From assembly GCF_027409185.1 (NCBI RefSeq), contig NC_084461.1, positions 233,508,999 through 233,572,998 on the forward strand: a stretch of 64,000 bases of DNA, written 5' to 3'. Below, in pieces: positions 34,971 to 46,205 of this stretch. The notes below the pieces were generated by a model. The model was not told the DNA's origin. It was given only the letters and a program-made list of their open reading frames with translations, and did no database searches. Origin of the DNA: Cynocephalus volans (lineage: Eukaryota > Chordata > Mammalia > Dermoptera > Cynocephalidae). The position numbers and the translations under genes are program-made. The stretch's first letter is position 1; each line of letters begins with the position of its first letter.

Positions 34971-35965
34971 TGTGAGAAATGTCCTCACCTGTCCAATGCC
35001 AAGGGATGGACATGGAGACACGAGGTGCAGCAGAGCAAGACTTTACAGGCAGTCTTGCAAGATTGGGTGTCTGATGGGCAGGCATGCCCAAAACACTTAC
35101 ATCGAGCAATTTATTCCCTACTGTGCAAGTCCCTCTCCCAGTTCCTCATTGGCTGAGTACTATGGGGTATGGAGGAGTGTAGGAATGTTAAGGATGAGAA
35201 AGACCAGGGATCTTACACAGGGCAAAAGCCCTTAGTGTAGATAAGAGATTTGAGGCAGAACAGGGATTGTTCAAAGGGCAAAAGCCCTTAGCAAAACGAA
35301 GATCTTCAAGGATGTTCTGCTAGATTAGATAATGACATTGTTATTTCCAATCCAGCTTCACTCCCTTTCTTTTGTTTCTCAAGATGCTTTCCAGAGAATA
35401 CCTCATAGCCAATTTCTTTTCATTCCTTTGATAAATGATTACATTGTTTTTTCTCTTGTATTTCCTTGTCTTTACAATAAAAGCTGAAGCAAATACCAAT
35501 TTGGGGCTGTGCCTTGTTTCTCCCTTTTTGAGAGTTTTTCTCAATGCAATCCCTTTGGGCTTCTCATTGCTCTTAATATTTGGGCTCTGAGTAATCTTTG
35601 CATCTCCATCACACAGCAAGACGTGACAATGGGGTGTACAATCTTCCTGAACATCACGTAAGTTTCATTATTTCCTTATAAGGTATTTATTGTTCACTTC
35701 CTGCTAATGGAAAGGGATGGACTCAAGACAAGCCTGCAAAAAAGGCCCACCAAAAAGTTCTGAGCAGGGAGAAGAACCAGGAAATAAAAAGAACAAAGGG
35801 CTGGTGACCAGCTACCATCTTGAGAAGTTATTTCTCAAAGGTGATGTGCTGTTTCAGTGATGTTCCAAGAACGTGCATTCTCTGGGGTTGTCATACCTAT
35901 AAGCTGGTTAAGCATCTTTTTTTAGGCTATTCTTGAAAATGAATCACTTAAGCTGTTTTCTTACA
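34971..35965 (-). repeat. solo LTR of an endogenous retrovirus
   Basis: A 995-bp unit with near-perfect terminal inverted repeats (starts TGTGAGAAA, ends TTTCTTACA) interrupts old L1 sequence that is collinear on both sides. On the minus strand an AATAAA lies near 35108, followed by a U5-like sequence, so the LTR is read leftward. No internal genes flank it. The retrovirus class is uncertain. Confidence 0.72.
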
Positions 35966-36049
35966 GATTTCCCATATGTTCTTGCATGCTGTTTACGTTA
36001 TCCATTGGAGCCCCTTTAGCATACTAATCACAATTGGGTATTTTTTAAT

Positions 36050-37693
36050 TCATTTTTTTTTTTTGGATTAAGAATTTCTTTTGTTTATTTATTAATATTA
36101 CTTTTTTACATTCTATGATGTTGTTGCAGAACAGTTGTGGGGAGGAGGAAAAGGGATGGGGGAAGGAAATAGGGTGGGAGAAGGAGGAAGTAGGAGGGGA
36201 AGGGTTGAGGCCTGTGGCACACCTTGCATTCCTGCATGGGAGAACAGAAGGTTTCCAGTGGTGTCTTGGCCATTGCTAGGCTGGGTACAGATGTCAGAGG
36301 GGTGTGGCTGAAGCCCTTGTCCCCCTCACTATAGGCTTTTTGTGCAGCTCAGGTTTTAATGGTTGACTTTATAGGTATTTCCAGCTCTCATGAGATCCAG
36401 TACACCTGGGTTGTGTAGAAACTCTGATCTGGGCCCGAGTCTTTTCAGCAAATTGCACCCCCAGCAGTTCTGTATTCCTGAGCAGTCTCCACCGAGTGGT
36501 CCTGTGCTGACTGGGAGGCAGATCAGCTGTCCAGGCTATGCCCCAGTGTTCCCCTGGTGGGCCTGTCTCCCCCACCATCCATACTCCAAACACTTCCCAT
36601 GGGACAGGCCCTGCGCTGGTCCCTTGCAATGACTCACTGGCCTCTGAATGGCTCCTTTTTTTCAGTTGTTGTGGCTTCTCACTCCTATGTGGGTCCACAG
36701 TGTTGCACTCTCTTTGTCCTTACATGGATTTGTCACCTCTCTCCCCCTGGATGATGGAGAGACAAAGGATTACTCAAAGCCCATTTCTTCTGAGCAGTGA
36801 GAAGCCCCAAAGGGGTTAATTTCCAGGAACCCTCAAGAGAGAAGTATGCCGCCTCAGGAAATTAACCCTGAACTGGGGTTCTTTCTCAGTATTTATTCTC
36901 CAGGCCAGAAAGTTACCAGAAAAGGAACATAGTTGGAGTTATGGCTAAGTATAGTTTAACAATAGAAGCTGGTAACATCAGTGAAATAACAAAGTGACAT
37001 TATAATGCAATTTGCAAAAGGTTAAGTCGATCCACGAACGAAAGCTTGTTCCTAGCAAGTACTGTCTTTTCCTACAGCAGTTTCCTCAGTATTTTTACAT
37101 AACAATAAAGCAACTTTAGGTTAACCTGCACCAAGGACGTCTGTCCTTGAGCCCACAATTTTGCTGTGTTACAATTCTTTATCTACGTCAGAGACTTTAG
37201 CCTGGGGAAAGTTTCCTGTCTTTTGCAAGCTTAACATTTGTATATATAATTTTGAAGAGTTAGGTTATGCCTGAAACTACAGGGCTTTGGAAACTAGGCC
37301 CTGTGAAATACATTTGCTTTATAAATGTTAGTATACACACCATGGGAAACCTATTAGTAGTCTTGCTGGCTTGGGGGCCACCAAGGCCCTCTTCTCCCCT
37401 GCCTCCTCCAAGCAACTTCATTCGAAGGGCACAGCTGCAGCTTTTGCTGGCTCCTCCTCCATGCACTCAGCAGCTCAGGCCTTGATGAAGCCAGGGCTCA
37501 AAATGGTTGGAGCGGTTCTTTCTTCCTCTCATCGTGGCTTCTCCCACCTTCATTTATTCCATAGGTCTCTCCTCCTCTTTCCCTGATCTCTAGGGGCCCC
37601 AGCTTGGCTGTTTACTTTTTAGTAGTTGTAAATTGGTTAATTTGTGGGAGAGACTGATGTTGGCGACTGTCTATTCTGCCATCTTGACTGGTA
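36050..37693 (-). mobile_element. L1 with 5' UTR and poly(A) but no ORFs
   Basis: The minus strand starts CCAGTCAAGATGGCAGAATA, a typical L1 5' terminus with an AAGATGGC (YY1-like) motif. It ends in poly(A) (T run at 36056-36064). The approximate 13-bp repeat CTAATCACA(A/G)TTG occurs on both sides (about 36024 and about 37695) in collinear old L1 sequence. No ORF1 or ORF2 sequence is visible between the ends. It therefore looks like an internally deleted or non-autonomous L1 derivative, about 1.6 kb, which itself contains the insertion at about 36820-37240. Confidence 0.65.
36820..37240 (-). repeat. probable LTR-like insertion
   Basis: On the minus strand the region begins near TGTTAAGCTTGCAAAAGACA, carries AATAAATACTGAG near 36900, and ends near a CCTGGAAATTAACC phrase. 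This resembles a short class I LTR, but no clear target-site duplication was found and the borders are uncertain. Confidence 0.35.
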
Positions 37694-38290
37694 GCCTAAT
37701 CACAGTTGTTTTAAATTCCCAGTCCAACATTCCTGCCATATCTGAGTCTGGTTCTGATTTTTGCTCTGTCTCCTCAAACTGTGCTTTTGGTCTGGTAATT
37801 TTTTTTTTTTTTTTCTGTTAGCTGGACATAATGTACTGGATAAAAGGAACTGTTGTAAATACTTCTTTGGTAATATGGTGGTAAAATTTAATAATGGGGA
37901 AAGGAGACATGTTCTATAGTCTTACAGTTAGGTCTTAACCTTTTAGTAAGCCTGTGCCTCTGGACTTCCCAGTCTCCGCCCTGCTTCTTTGGTGAGACAG
38001 AATGGATAACGTGAGTTGGATTTGGGTATTTCCATTTCCCCAGAATATCTAGACTCTGATAAAATCTCAGCAGGTTTGGGTTTAAATGATTAAATAGTTT
38101 CTCCTGAGTGCAAATCAAGTTTACTATGCACTGGTTACAAACTTGCCTAAGACAAAATGCTCGCACACAAGTTACATGGAGCATTTTTATTACTTATAGA
38201 TAAGCAGCAAGGGACAACAGAAGTCTAGAATTCATTATGAGCTGGTTCCCCAAGGCTCAGAAAAGCTGCCGAGGGTGGATGGAGTCTCAT
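37694..38290 (-). mobile_element. ancient L1M continuation
   Basis: The phrases CATATCTGAGTCTGGTTCTG, GCTGGACATAATGTACTGGA and CAAACTTGCCTAAGACAAAA are typical of antisense L1M 5' sequence. It is collinear with 35966-36044 on the other side of the L1 insertion. Confidence 0.65.
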
Positions 38291-38692
38291 CTGAGTGCCC
38301 CACTTGCACTGCAGCGAGGGACCCTGGAAACAGCTCACCCTGGGTATTATACCCCAGGGCAACATGACTCTGACTCATTGAGCTAAAGCAATGAAGGAAA
38401 TACTGTTTTGTTTGTAGAGGGACAGAAACAGAGCCCAGGCTGTTCCAGCCAGTTTGCTCCATATCTTAGGATGTAGCATTTCCAGAACATTCTACAGTTA
38501 TTCTTGAGAACTACAAGTCAGAAAGTGGAGAGAACTGGGTCAGTCCAAGGTCACCTGCAAAATTGTCCTGTAGTACACCCGCCAGAACAGATATCGACCT
38601 TAGCAAAGCTAATCATATGCCACTGACCTCCCTGGATCTAGAGGCAGAGGTTTATCTCATCAAACTGATGTAACACCTTGACTGACACAATC
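38291..38692. other. sequence between L1M and env fragment
   Basis: No gene is recognised. It may be retroviral 3' sequence linked to the env fragment or further old L1, but no LTR ends were found. Confidence 0.3.
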
Positions 38693-39320
38693 TCAGTGCA
38701 ACATAATTGAGCCACAGCCAGAATCCATTTCAGTAGGCCCAGGAGGACCACTACCACAAACAGGATGATCAGGCCTGCCTGGAACATGACCTAGCCCTGG
38801 ACCCAGTGATCCAGGTAAAAAGTTGCTGAAGAGGTCAAAGAAGGATCCTTCAGGTGGCCCCACTGTCTGCATCCAGTGGACCTGCTTCTGGATCTCCTTT
38901 ACTTGTGTTTCTACGATACCTGAGGTGTTTACCAAGGAACAGCAGGAGGTGTTGGCAATTGCACATACTCCTCCCACGTGGGCCAAAAGAACGTGTGGAG
39001 CAACTTTGTTGCCTAAAACAGCTTTCTTAATGGAGCTGGATGTTTGCTGATCTGCCACCGCAGTGGAAGTGGAGGAGGCAACATCTTTCACCGTCAGGAA
39101 CAGGTTTCTTATCATTTTTTCATGAGCACTGACTCCCATGTATGGTACCAAAGATCGCATAAAAGACGTAAACCCAGAGTCAGTTGTACCTCCTGGCAGG
39201 TCCTAGTAAGCCTGGTGGAAAGCTTTAGGCTGCTGGCCCAGTGGGGTGCCTTGCTCCCAGGGGTGATATCTAGGGGCACCCCCAGCATGCCTGATGTGCA
39301 GGATCCCATCATCTGCCAGC
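38693..39320 (-). pseudogene. orphan retroviral env (TM subunit) fragment
   Basis: The minus strand retains a 155-codon open frame (39160-38693) with the layout of a retroviral transmembrane envelope protein. A heptad-like stretch is followed by GGVCAIANTSCC, which contains an intact CX6CC motif, and then a region resembling the approach to the membrane (SFFDLFSNFLPG). Sequence upstream to about 39320 contains stops. There is no gag, pol or flanking LTR of the same element. The fragment sits between old L1M sequence and a separate L1 piece and is not functional. It differs from the env of the provirus at 46570-59520. Confidence 0.7.
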
Positions 39321-39700
39321 ATTCTGCTTCTATCAGTTAGATTTTTTATAGATTCCACAAATAAGTCAGATCATGCAGTATTTGTCTTTCTGCGCAGGGC
39401 TTATTTCACTAAGCATAATGTCCTGTCCCATCCAGGTTGTCCCAAATTACACTATTTTCTTCTTTTTAAAGGGTGAATAGTATTTCATTATATATATACT
39501 GTATACCACATTTTCTTTATCCTTTCATCCATTCATAGACACTTAGGTTGATTTCATGTCTTGACTATCGTAATTAATGCTGCAAAGAGCATGGGAGTGC
39601 AGACATCTCTTCAACACACTGATTTTGTTTCCTTTGGATAGATACCCAGAAGTAGAATTGCTGGATCATACATTAGTTCTATTTTTAATTTTAATTCTAA

Positions 39701-39780
39701 TTTTTTTTTTTTCGTGGCTGGCTGGTACGGGGATCTGGACCTTTGACCTTGGTATTATAACACCATGATCTAACCAACTG
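39701..39780 (-). repeat. 5'-truncated tRNA-Ile-type SINE
   Basis: The minus strand reads CAGTTGGTTAGATCATGGTG, GTTATAATACCAAGGTCAAA and CCGTACCAGCCAGCC, with an A-rich tail. The first bases of the usual head are missing. Confidence 0.82.
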
Positions 39781-39940
39781 ATATTTTTAATATTTTGAGG
39801 AACTTACATACTATTTTCCATAATGTACTAATTTACATTTACAGTGTATAAGAGTTCTCTTTTCTCCACATCCTTGCAACACTTTGTCTTTTTGATAATA
39901 GCCATCTTAACATGCATGAGGTGATATCTCCTTGTGGTTT

Positions 39941-40435
39941 TGTAAGACTGGCCCGAAAGCGTGAATCTTACTTGTTGGGAAGGCTCATCTCGCAAAGACC
40001 AGGAGACAGAGATCGCTGCAATCAAGCAAGAGGTTTTTTTATTCCAGCATGCTGGGGTCGCTCCATCTTCAGGACAGAAGCGGCCCCGAGCTCTCAACAC
40101 AAGCACTTTTTATACAGTTTGGTAGGCAGACTTTGGCAACAGGATGAGTTGTATAAAGCTTATTGGTCGCCTGAGGTGACTTTTAAATTCATTGGTGGCT
40201 TTCAGTGGGGTGGTATACAGATGAGGAACTGGGGAATTGCCCAACAGCCCACCCCTTGTGTGGTTAGGCCCTTCCTGGAACTGGGTGAACTTTGGGCGGT
40301 TTGAGAAGTCCTCCATCTGCCCTTACCAGAAAGTCCCACCCGCAGGGGCCTGCAAAACCCTGCGCAAGCTAATTACAGAAGCAGAAAAGCTAGTCAGTTA
40401 ATATTTAAGGGTGGGGGAAGGGGTTCAGGTCCACA
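39941..40435 (-). repeat. solo LTR, class I ERV type
   Basis: The 495-bp unit starts TGTAAGACTGG and ends GGTCCACA (TG...CA). It interrupts the L1 phrase around GTGGTTTTAATTTGC, with a 4-bp duplication GTTT on each side (39937-39940 and 40436-40439). A 4-bp duplication fits gammaretrovirus-like integration. On the minus strand AATAAAAAAACC near 40040 marks the R region. Confidence 0.85.
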
Positions 40436-40759
40436 GTTTTAATTTGCATTTCCCTGATGATTAATGATGTTGAACATTTTTTCATTTGCCTGTTGGCCTT
40501 TTGTATACTCTCTTTTGAGAAATGCCTATTCAGGTCCTTTGGCCAATTTTTAATTGGGTTATTTGTTTTCTTGCTATTGAGTTAAGTTCCCTATATATTT
40601 TGGATACTAGCCCTTATCAGATGTGTGGTTTGCAAATATTTTCTCCCGTTCCATAGGTGTCTCTTCACTCAGTTGATTGTTTCCTTGGCTGTGCAGATGC
40701 AATTCCATTTGTCTATTTTCACTTTTGTTGCCTGTGCTTTTGGAATCATAACCCTAGAG

Positions 40760-41045
40760 TTCCTGACCCTCAGACTTGTCTTTACTGAGCCTCCAGCAAT
40801 TTGTCACTTTCAGTTTAGGTTTTCCTACCCTGACACTAGTTCTTCCAGAAATTTATGCTTCGGTAAGTTGTGATTCTCTCTATTCACCCGTCTGTCTCTC
40901 CAATTTGGGGGGCAGTTTTCCCTGTGACCTCACTTCTTTTAGGGTTCTCTAGAAAAACTGTTAATTTTTCAGTTTGCTCAGGTTTTTACTTCATAGGATG
41001 GAGTGTAGACTTTCAAGCTCCTTATATGTAGGACTGGAAACCAGA
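40760..41045 (-). mobile_element. ancient L1M continuation
   Basis: The phrases CTAGTTCTTCCAGAAATTTATGCTTCGG (split here as separate short blocks) and GGGTTCTCTAGAAAAACTGT are typical antisense L1M 5' sequence. It probably belongs to the same ancient element as 28437-38290. Confidence 0.55.
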
Positions 41046-42384
41046 AGTCTCATTGTTAGCCTTTTTATTGATTTCTAGGAGCTCATTATGTATTAGGAAA
41101 ATCAGCCCTCTGTGCTGAGTTTCACACGTTTTTCCCCCAGTTGTTTGTTGGTCTTTTGACTTTGCTTACAGTTGTTTTTGCCATCCAAGCTGTGCTTGGT
41201 GCTGAAAAAACTAGGATGAATAATATCAACACTTTTCTATTTTCCAGAATGTCCAGTCCATTGGTTCAAAGAGGATGGGTTCAGTAACAATGGCACCAGA
41301 TGTGAGCAGAGACCTGGGCTCCAGGTTTGGCCCTGATGAAGGAACTGTAGTACCTGTGGCTACCAAATCTAGAATATCTCCTGCATGTTACAGATGAAGA
41401 AATGGGCCCTGAGAGAGAAGGGACCAGCCCAGTGTTTCATGGCAAATAGGTGGCCCAGTTTTGGAGGCTTACTTTAGCGTTTACAAAACGCTGCTCCTGA
41501 CCAGCTTTGAGTCTTGTAATATCATCCCTCCCATCTTGTAACTCTTTTCCCTCCATAAAGTGAGAAAGCATGACAAAGATTTTGACTAACTCAGTCTGTG
41601 CTGGGGAGCCTTTAGGGTAGGAAGAGGGACCAGCACATCTTGCTCAATGAAGAGACTACAATCGGAGGTATCATTTGCTGGGAAAAAGCTCTGCCAGCAG
41701 TTGCCCTATGGATAGGCCCAGACAGGCCTTTTCAGGGGCTTGGGCCTCTCCCATTGGCTGCCCCTTGGAAACTCCCACTCGAATTATTGCTGGACCCAGA
41801 CCTGAATGAGTATTTATGTAATGAGAAACTTCTATCATCAACTCTGGTTACTTTCAAGTAACAAAGGCAGGTTACGTGCTTATTTATTTTTCTTTATTTA
41901 CCAGGCTTCCAAGTTAGTTGTTTTCTTAACATCATCTAAAGATTTTCTTCTTTTTAAGGATCATTATGAACTCATGGATTTAAACATTTCTGATGTTTTA
42001 ATTCATTGCAGCTCAAATTATCCCGTCTTTGGCAAGTGAGAGCCCCTTCAAGCTGTCTCCTGAGTCTGTTTTTCCTACAAGCCCTCAGTGATCTTTGGGA
42101 GCTTACTTGATATCAGGTATGACAAGATCTTACAGGCTCTTCTGCCCCAAGCCTACAATCGGCCATTTCTCCAAGGAGTTCCTTTTAGTGGAAACTGATA
42201 TTGAAGGACCACAGTCTGGGCTCAACTGCCCCTTGGGAGAGTTGATTCATGTTTCCCGGTTGAACATCATGGAAATCAGGGCATGGGTGTCTCTTGCCTA
42301 ACTCCGAAACAGACACTGCCCGAGGCTTGGGTATAAAAGGGAAAAATTTCTTCTGCTTCTCAAAGATCTCATAATTGTTTCTCA
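41046..42384. other. intergenic sequence
   Basis: An antisense MIR-like stretch lies at about 41370-41440 (TTACAGATGAAGAAATGGGC). Nothing else is recognised. Confidence 0.4.
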
Positions 42385-42545
42385 ATTACAGGCAGTGGTT
42401 TTCTACCTTCCGTACATACTAGAATCCCCTAGGGAGCTTTAATAACTACTGACGGCTGGATCCATCCCTAGAGATTCTGGTTTAACTGGACTAGGATCTG
42501 GCCTGAGCAACAGGGTTTTTAAAAGTATGAGGCTCAGCCCTGGCT
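42385..42545 (+). repeat. MER5-type hAT element
   Basis: CAGTGGTTTTCTACCTT at the left and TAGAGATTCTGGTTTAACTG in the middle match the MER5A pattern. Confidence 0.7.
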
Positions 42546-42759
42546 GTACATTGTTTATCATTACATACTTGTCTTTACAAATTTGCTGCCTATATATGGA
42601 GCCCTAAATAATACTGTTGCATGGCTTAAAAATTATATAAATTGTATTTTATTGAATGTATCATTTCAAAGCTTTTTTTTTTCTCCTTAACATTGTTTGG
42701 ATGCATCCAAGTTGATACTTGTACCTTTAGTTCATTCCTTATAACTGCTGTAGCACATT

Positions 42760-43445
42760 AAATCTTCCCTACTCCACTTTCTGCTCTCCTTTATTGCAAA
42801 ATTCACATGCAGTTAGTTGTTCAGGCCAAAAATTGTAGAGTCATCCTTGATTCCTCTTCCTTTCACATCCCACATCTAATTGTTCAGGAATCCTCTTAGC
42901 TCTCCCTTCAAACACACCCAGCACCCAACACTTTCCACTGTTTCCACTGCTCCACCTGGTTCCCACCACTGTCTCTTGCCTGGGTCATCGAAGTAGCCTC
43001 CTGAGTGGTCTCCTGCTGCCACGTTTGGTCCTCCACAGTGTATTCTCTAAAGCAGCCAGAATAATAGAAATCAGGTCATGTCACTCCTCTTCCTAAAAAC
43101 CCCCAAAGGATGCACATCTCTCTCAGTAACATTCACAAGCTCTTGCCATGGCCTCACAGACAGAATGACATGGCCTGGCATCTCACTGCCTTCTGGTCCT
43201 ATCTCCTGCCATTGTCCTCTCACTCACTTTGCTCTGATCATTTTTGCTTTTTTAATTGTTCCTTGAAGGTAGCAATCCTATTCCCACCTCTGGGCCTTTG
43301 TACTTGTTTCCTCTGCCTGGAATGTTCTTCTTCCAATATTTATAAAACCCACTTCCTCACTTCCTTCAGATCTGTGTTCAGATGTCATCTCATGAGAAGC
43401 CCTCCCTGGCCAACCTGTCTGAAGTAGCACACCGACCCCTCATTC
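42760..43445 (+). repeat. L2 LINE 3' region
   Basis: Sense L2 phrases are present: CTGGAATGTTCTTCTTCC, TCAGATCTGTGTTCAGATGT and AGCCCTCCCTGGCCAACCTG. It is old and diverged, with no coding capacity. Confidence 0.75.
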
Positions 43446-43887
43446 CCTATGCTCTTACACTACGGGAAGAAGTGGCTTCTGCTTTTAACTAGTGTGTTGG
43501 GTTGGCCCTGACCATCATTATGAAACACAGAAAGGTGACCAGGTATACTTGAGAAGGAGTGTGTCCTTGAAAAGATCACCTCCCCAGCAGATCCTGAGAT
43601 CCCACCCACTATCACTCTCTAAGGTGATTGCTTTAAAACAAACTAAATTAAATAAAACCACAAACAAACACTTCTCCTTTATACCTAGGAAGATTTGAAG
43701 GGTTAAACTAGAACAAATCAACTTTTCTTTCCCTTCCTCTCCAAACATAAACTCACAAATACACACCTTCCTGCTTGCCTTCTGGGCACTAGAAACCCAG
43801 AACAGAGGATGGAAGGCAGCCAGACTTGGGAGGGGTGTTCAGTCTTTGCCTTCTGATTTTGTCCACCTTCTATACTCACAAACCCCT

Positions 43888-44350
43888 TGTCTGGCTAGGC
43901 TAAGGCCTAGAATTCTCACAGTGCCAATTGTCTAGCTCTTAATCCTGTTAATGGCGCCAATTGTAAAGCTAAGCAACCATACTAGTTGGGCTCTTTTACG
44001 TGCTGGTAATCCTGCCGACTATGCCAATTTGTCTGGCTCTGCTAAGGCCTGGAATCGTCACAGTGCCAATTGTCTAGCTCTTAATCCTGTTCGTGATGCC
44101 AATTGCAAAGCTAGGCAACCACACCAGTTGTCGGGCTCTCTTACCTGCCGGTAATCCTGCACCAACTGGGCTGATTGTTGAGCTAGGGCTGGGTCTGGAG
44201 CTCCCAGACCCCTCAAGCCTATTCACAGACTGGGTCACAAACACTTCATAGGTGAGGCTGGGTCACCAGACCCCTTCACACAGGTCTATGAGTTAGGTAA
44301 CCAGCCAAAAGGTCCTTGGAGCCATAGGTTGGAAAGCATGGCTACGCCAG
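43888..44350 (+). repeat. unclassified dispersed repeat, copy 2, with 142-bp internal tandem duplication
   Basis: Two 142-bp units (43888-44029 and 44030-44171) share TGTCTGGCT, CTAAGGCCT, CACAGTGCCAATTGTCTAGC and TCTTAATCCTGTT. Downstream sequence to about 44330 matches, in reverse orientation, the region near 8530-8770. This suggests an interspersed element, possibly an LTR, whose 5' part has been tandemly duplicated. Confidence 0.7.
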
Positions 44351-44388
44351 GCGGATGCCCAAAGCAGACGCCCATCCACCTGCTTCAC

Positions 44389-44392
<4 letters not shown>

Positions 44393-44423
<31 letters not shown>

Positions 44424-44490
44424 TCTCTCTGAAGAACACAAGAATAGCAACAAAACTAAAAAGATACACTGGCACACATGAGCACTAACT

Positions 44491-44531
<41 letters not shown>
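44393..44531 (+). repeat. (TC)n and (CA)n microsatellites
   Basis: A CT-repeat run at 44393-44420 is followed at 44492-44530 by a CA-repeat run, separated by about 70 unrelated bases. Confidence 0.95.
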
Positions 44532-44533
<2 letters not shown>

Positions 44534-44969
44534 TTGCTTACAAAAGATGATGAACCACACCCAACTAGATCTGAGGTGAGGGCCCTAACCAAACTATTCT
44601 ATTTTCCCAACACCCCTACAGCCCCTTCCGCACAGCTTACCTTCCCTGTCTCTCCTCACACATACTGAAATGGTTTGCCTTGCTCTGGGAAAAGACAGAC
44701 ATAGGCCCTGCTTTTGAGAAATCAGTGTATTGGGGAGTACATAGAATCAGGTAAACAAAACAGACCAGATGCCGCCCTGTTCTCCCATACCTACTATTTA
44801 TTATCCAGATTTTCTCCACCTTGAAGGTTCAGATCCAGGTGGGGCTCCCCTCACCCCACACCCATGTCCATACTATCCCTGACCCTTTTCCCCCAAAGGC
44901 TTTTTCCCCAAACTCTTCAGAAATTATCAAGGGCAGCCTGGCTCTGGGTAAGGTCTCTTGAGGTATGAG

Positions 44970-45130
44970 TGAGAGATTCTCAACCTTGGCTGCATATTAG
45001 AATCACTCAGGAACTTCAGAAATATTGTCACCTAGGTCCCATTTTAGAGATTCTGATTTGATGGGCCTGGCCAGCAGAAGATTTTTATACCTTCCCAGGT
45101 GATGCTACTGTGTATTCAAGATAGAGAACC
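44970..45130 (+). repeat. MER5-type hAT element
   Basis: GAGATTCTCAACCTTGGCTG at the left, GAGATTCTGATTTGATGGGC in the middle, and AGATAGAGAACCACCACCTT at the right give the inverted-repeat MER5A layout. Confidence 0.8.
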
Positions 45131-45304
45131 ACCACCTTGACAGCAATTTTTCTTGCTTTCTCTCTCAGTAGTTTTAATTATGCATTCTCAATTGATTTGT
45201 TAAATAATTTAAAAGGAAACCTGCTAATAATGCTTGTCAAAGGCTGAAGCTTCAAGCCCAAAGCCCACAAAGATTAATGCCTTTATGTTATGGGGTCCTT
45301 TAGA

Positions 45305-46070
45305 ACTTTGCTTCTCAAACTATGACCCATGGACCAGCAGAACATCAAAATCACCTAGAGCCTGTTAGAAATGCAGAAACTTAGGCCCCACCCAACTGCT
45401 GTACTGCACTCTTAAGAGCTGCCAGTGATTTTCGGCACAAACAATTAAATGCTAACATAGTTTCTAGCCGCTCAAGGCCATGTTCCTAGGATGACCCAGC
45501 CTCCCTTGAATCCCTGCCTGGGGAAGCTCAAGGCTGCCAAAAGAATTTACCATTTGTTCTAGCCAACACCTGAAAATTTACTTTATAAAATTTACAATTA
45601 TATATCCTTCCTCTGTCCCTCTGAGATATGTATGTGTCTCCTACAACCCAGAATTGTCTTTCTCAAGGATCTGCAAGCCATCCCTTTGAAATGTAATTAT
45701 CAAGAAAGATAGGGCTAACTCCCAGTCTCTGTAGGAGACTACAAGCCTAACTTCCATAAGCTTGCTAGTTAGCAGAAAGCCTAATCACACTGAGCAACGT
45801 CCTTGCCCACTTTTTGTGATTTTCCACTCCCCCCCGACTTTATTTGCCTCCCCCCCTCCTTACGCCCTCACTCCCTTTCAAATATCTAGTTACCTCTGCA
45901 CATATCAGAGTTGAGCTCAGTTCTATACTGAGGATTCTCCCCTACTGTAGCAGATACTGAATAAAATCTGGTTGTCTTTAGTGTCCAGCTTTATTTCTCT
46001 TTGTCTCCATTTTAACAAGATCCTAAGGTGATCTGCATGCACGTTAAAGTTTGAGAAGCAGTATCTTGTA
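45305..46070 (+). repeat. MER5-type element split by a solo LTR
   Basis: The left part (about 45305-45400) reads TTGCTTCTCAAACTATGACC and AATCACCTAGAGCCTGTTAG. The right part (about 46003-46070) reads CATTTTAACAAGATCCTAAG and TTAAAGTTTGAGAAGCAGTA. The two halves form one element once the insert between them is ignored. Confidence 0.7.
45402..46002 (+). repeat. solo LTR inside the MER5 element
   Basis: About 600 bp with pyrimidine-rich U3/R sequence, GAATAAAATCTGGTTGTC near 45960 as a polyadenylation region, and no viral genes. The ends are approximate because no clean target-site duplication was found. Confidence 0.55.
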
Positions 46071-46084
46071 ATACTTAACATTCC

Positions 46085-46205
46085 CTCAGCGACTTGAAAT
46101 AAACAGCCCTGAATGTTAGGCAGAAATTATTATGCCCATTTTGCCAAAAGAACTGAAGGTCAGAGATTTGCTTAAGGTCACCCAGTTACACTAGAAATTG
46201 AACCC
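46085..46205 (-). repeat. MIR fragment (antisense)
   Basis: The stretch carries ATTATGCCCATTTTGCCAAA, then AAGGTCACCCAGTTACAC, then GAAATTGAACCCACC, the reverse layout of MIR. Confidence 0.7.

Larger units (their letters stand above)
39325..40760 (-). mobile_element. L1 3' fragment, antisense
   Basis: The plus strand shows the antisense L1 3' region: TTTCACTAAGCATAATGTCC, TTGGATAGATACCCAGAAGT, ATTTGCATTTCCCTGATGAT and TTGGATACTAGCCCTTATCA. It is interrupted by a SINE (39701-39780) and a solo LTR (39941-40435). Confidence 0.85.
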
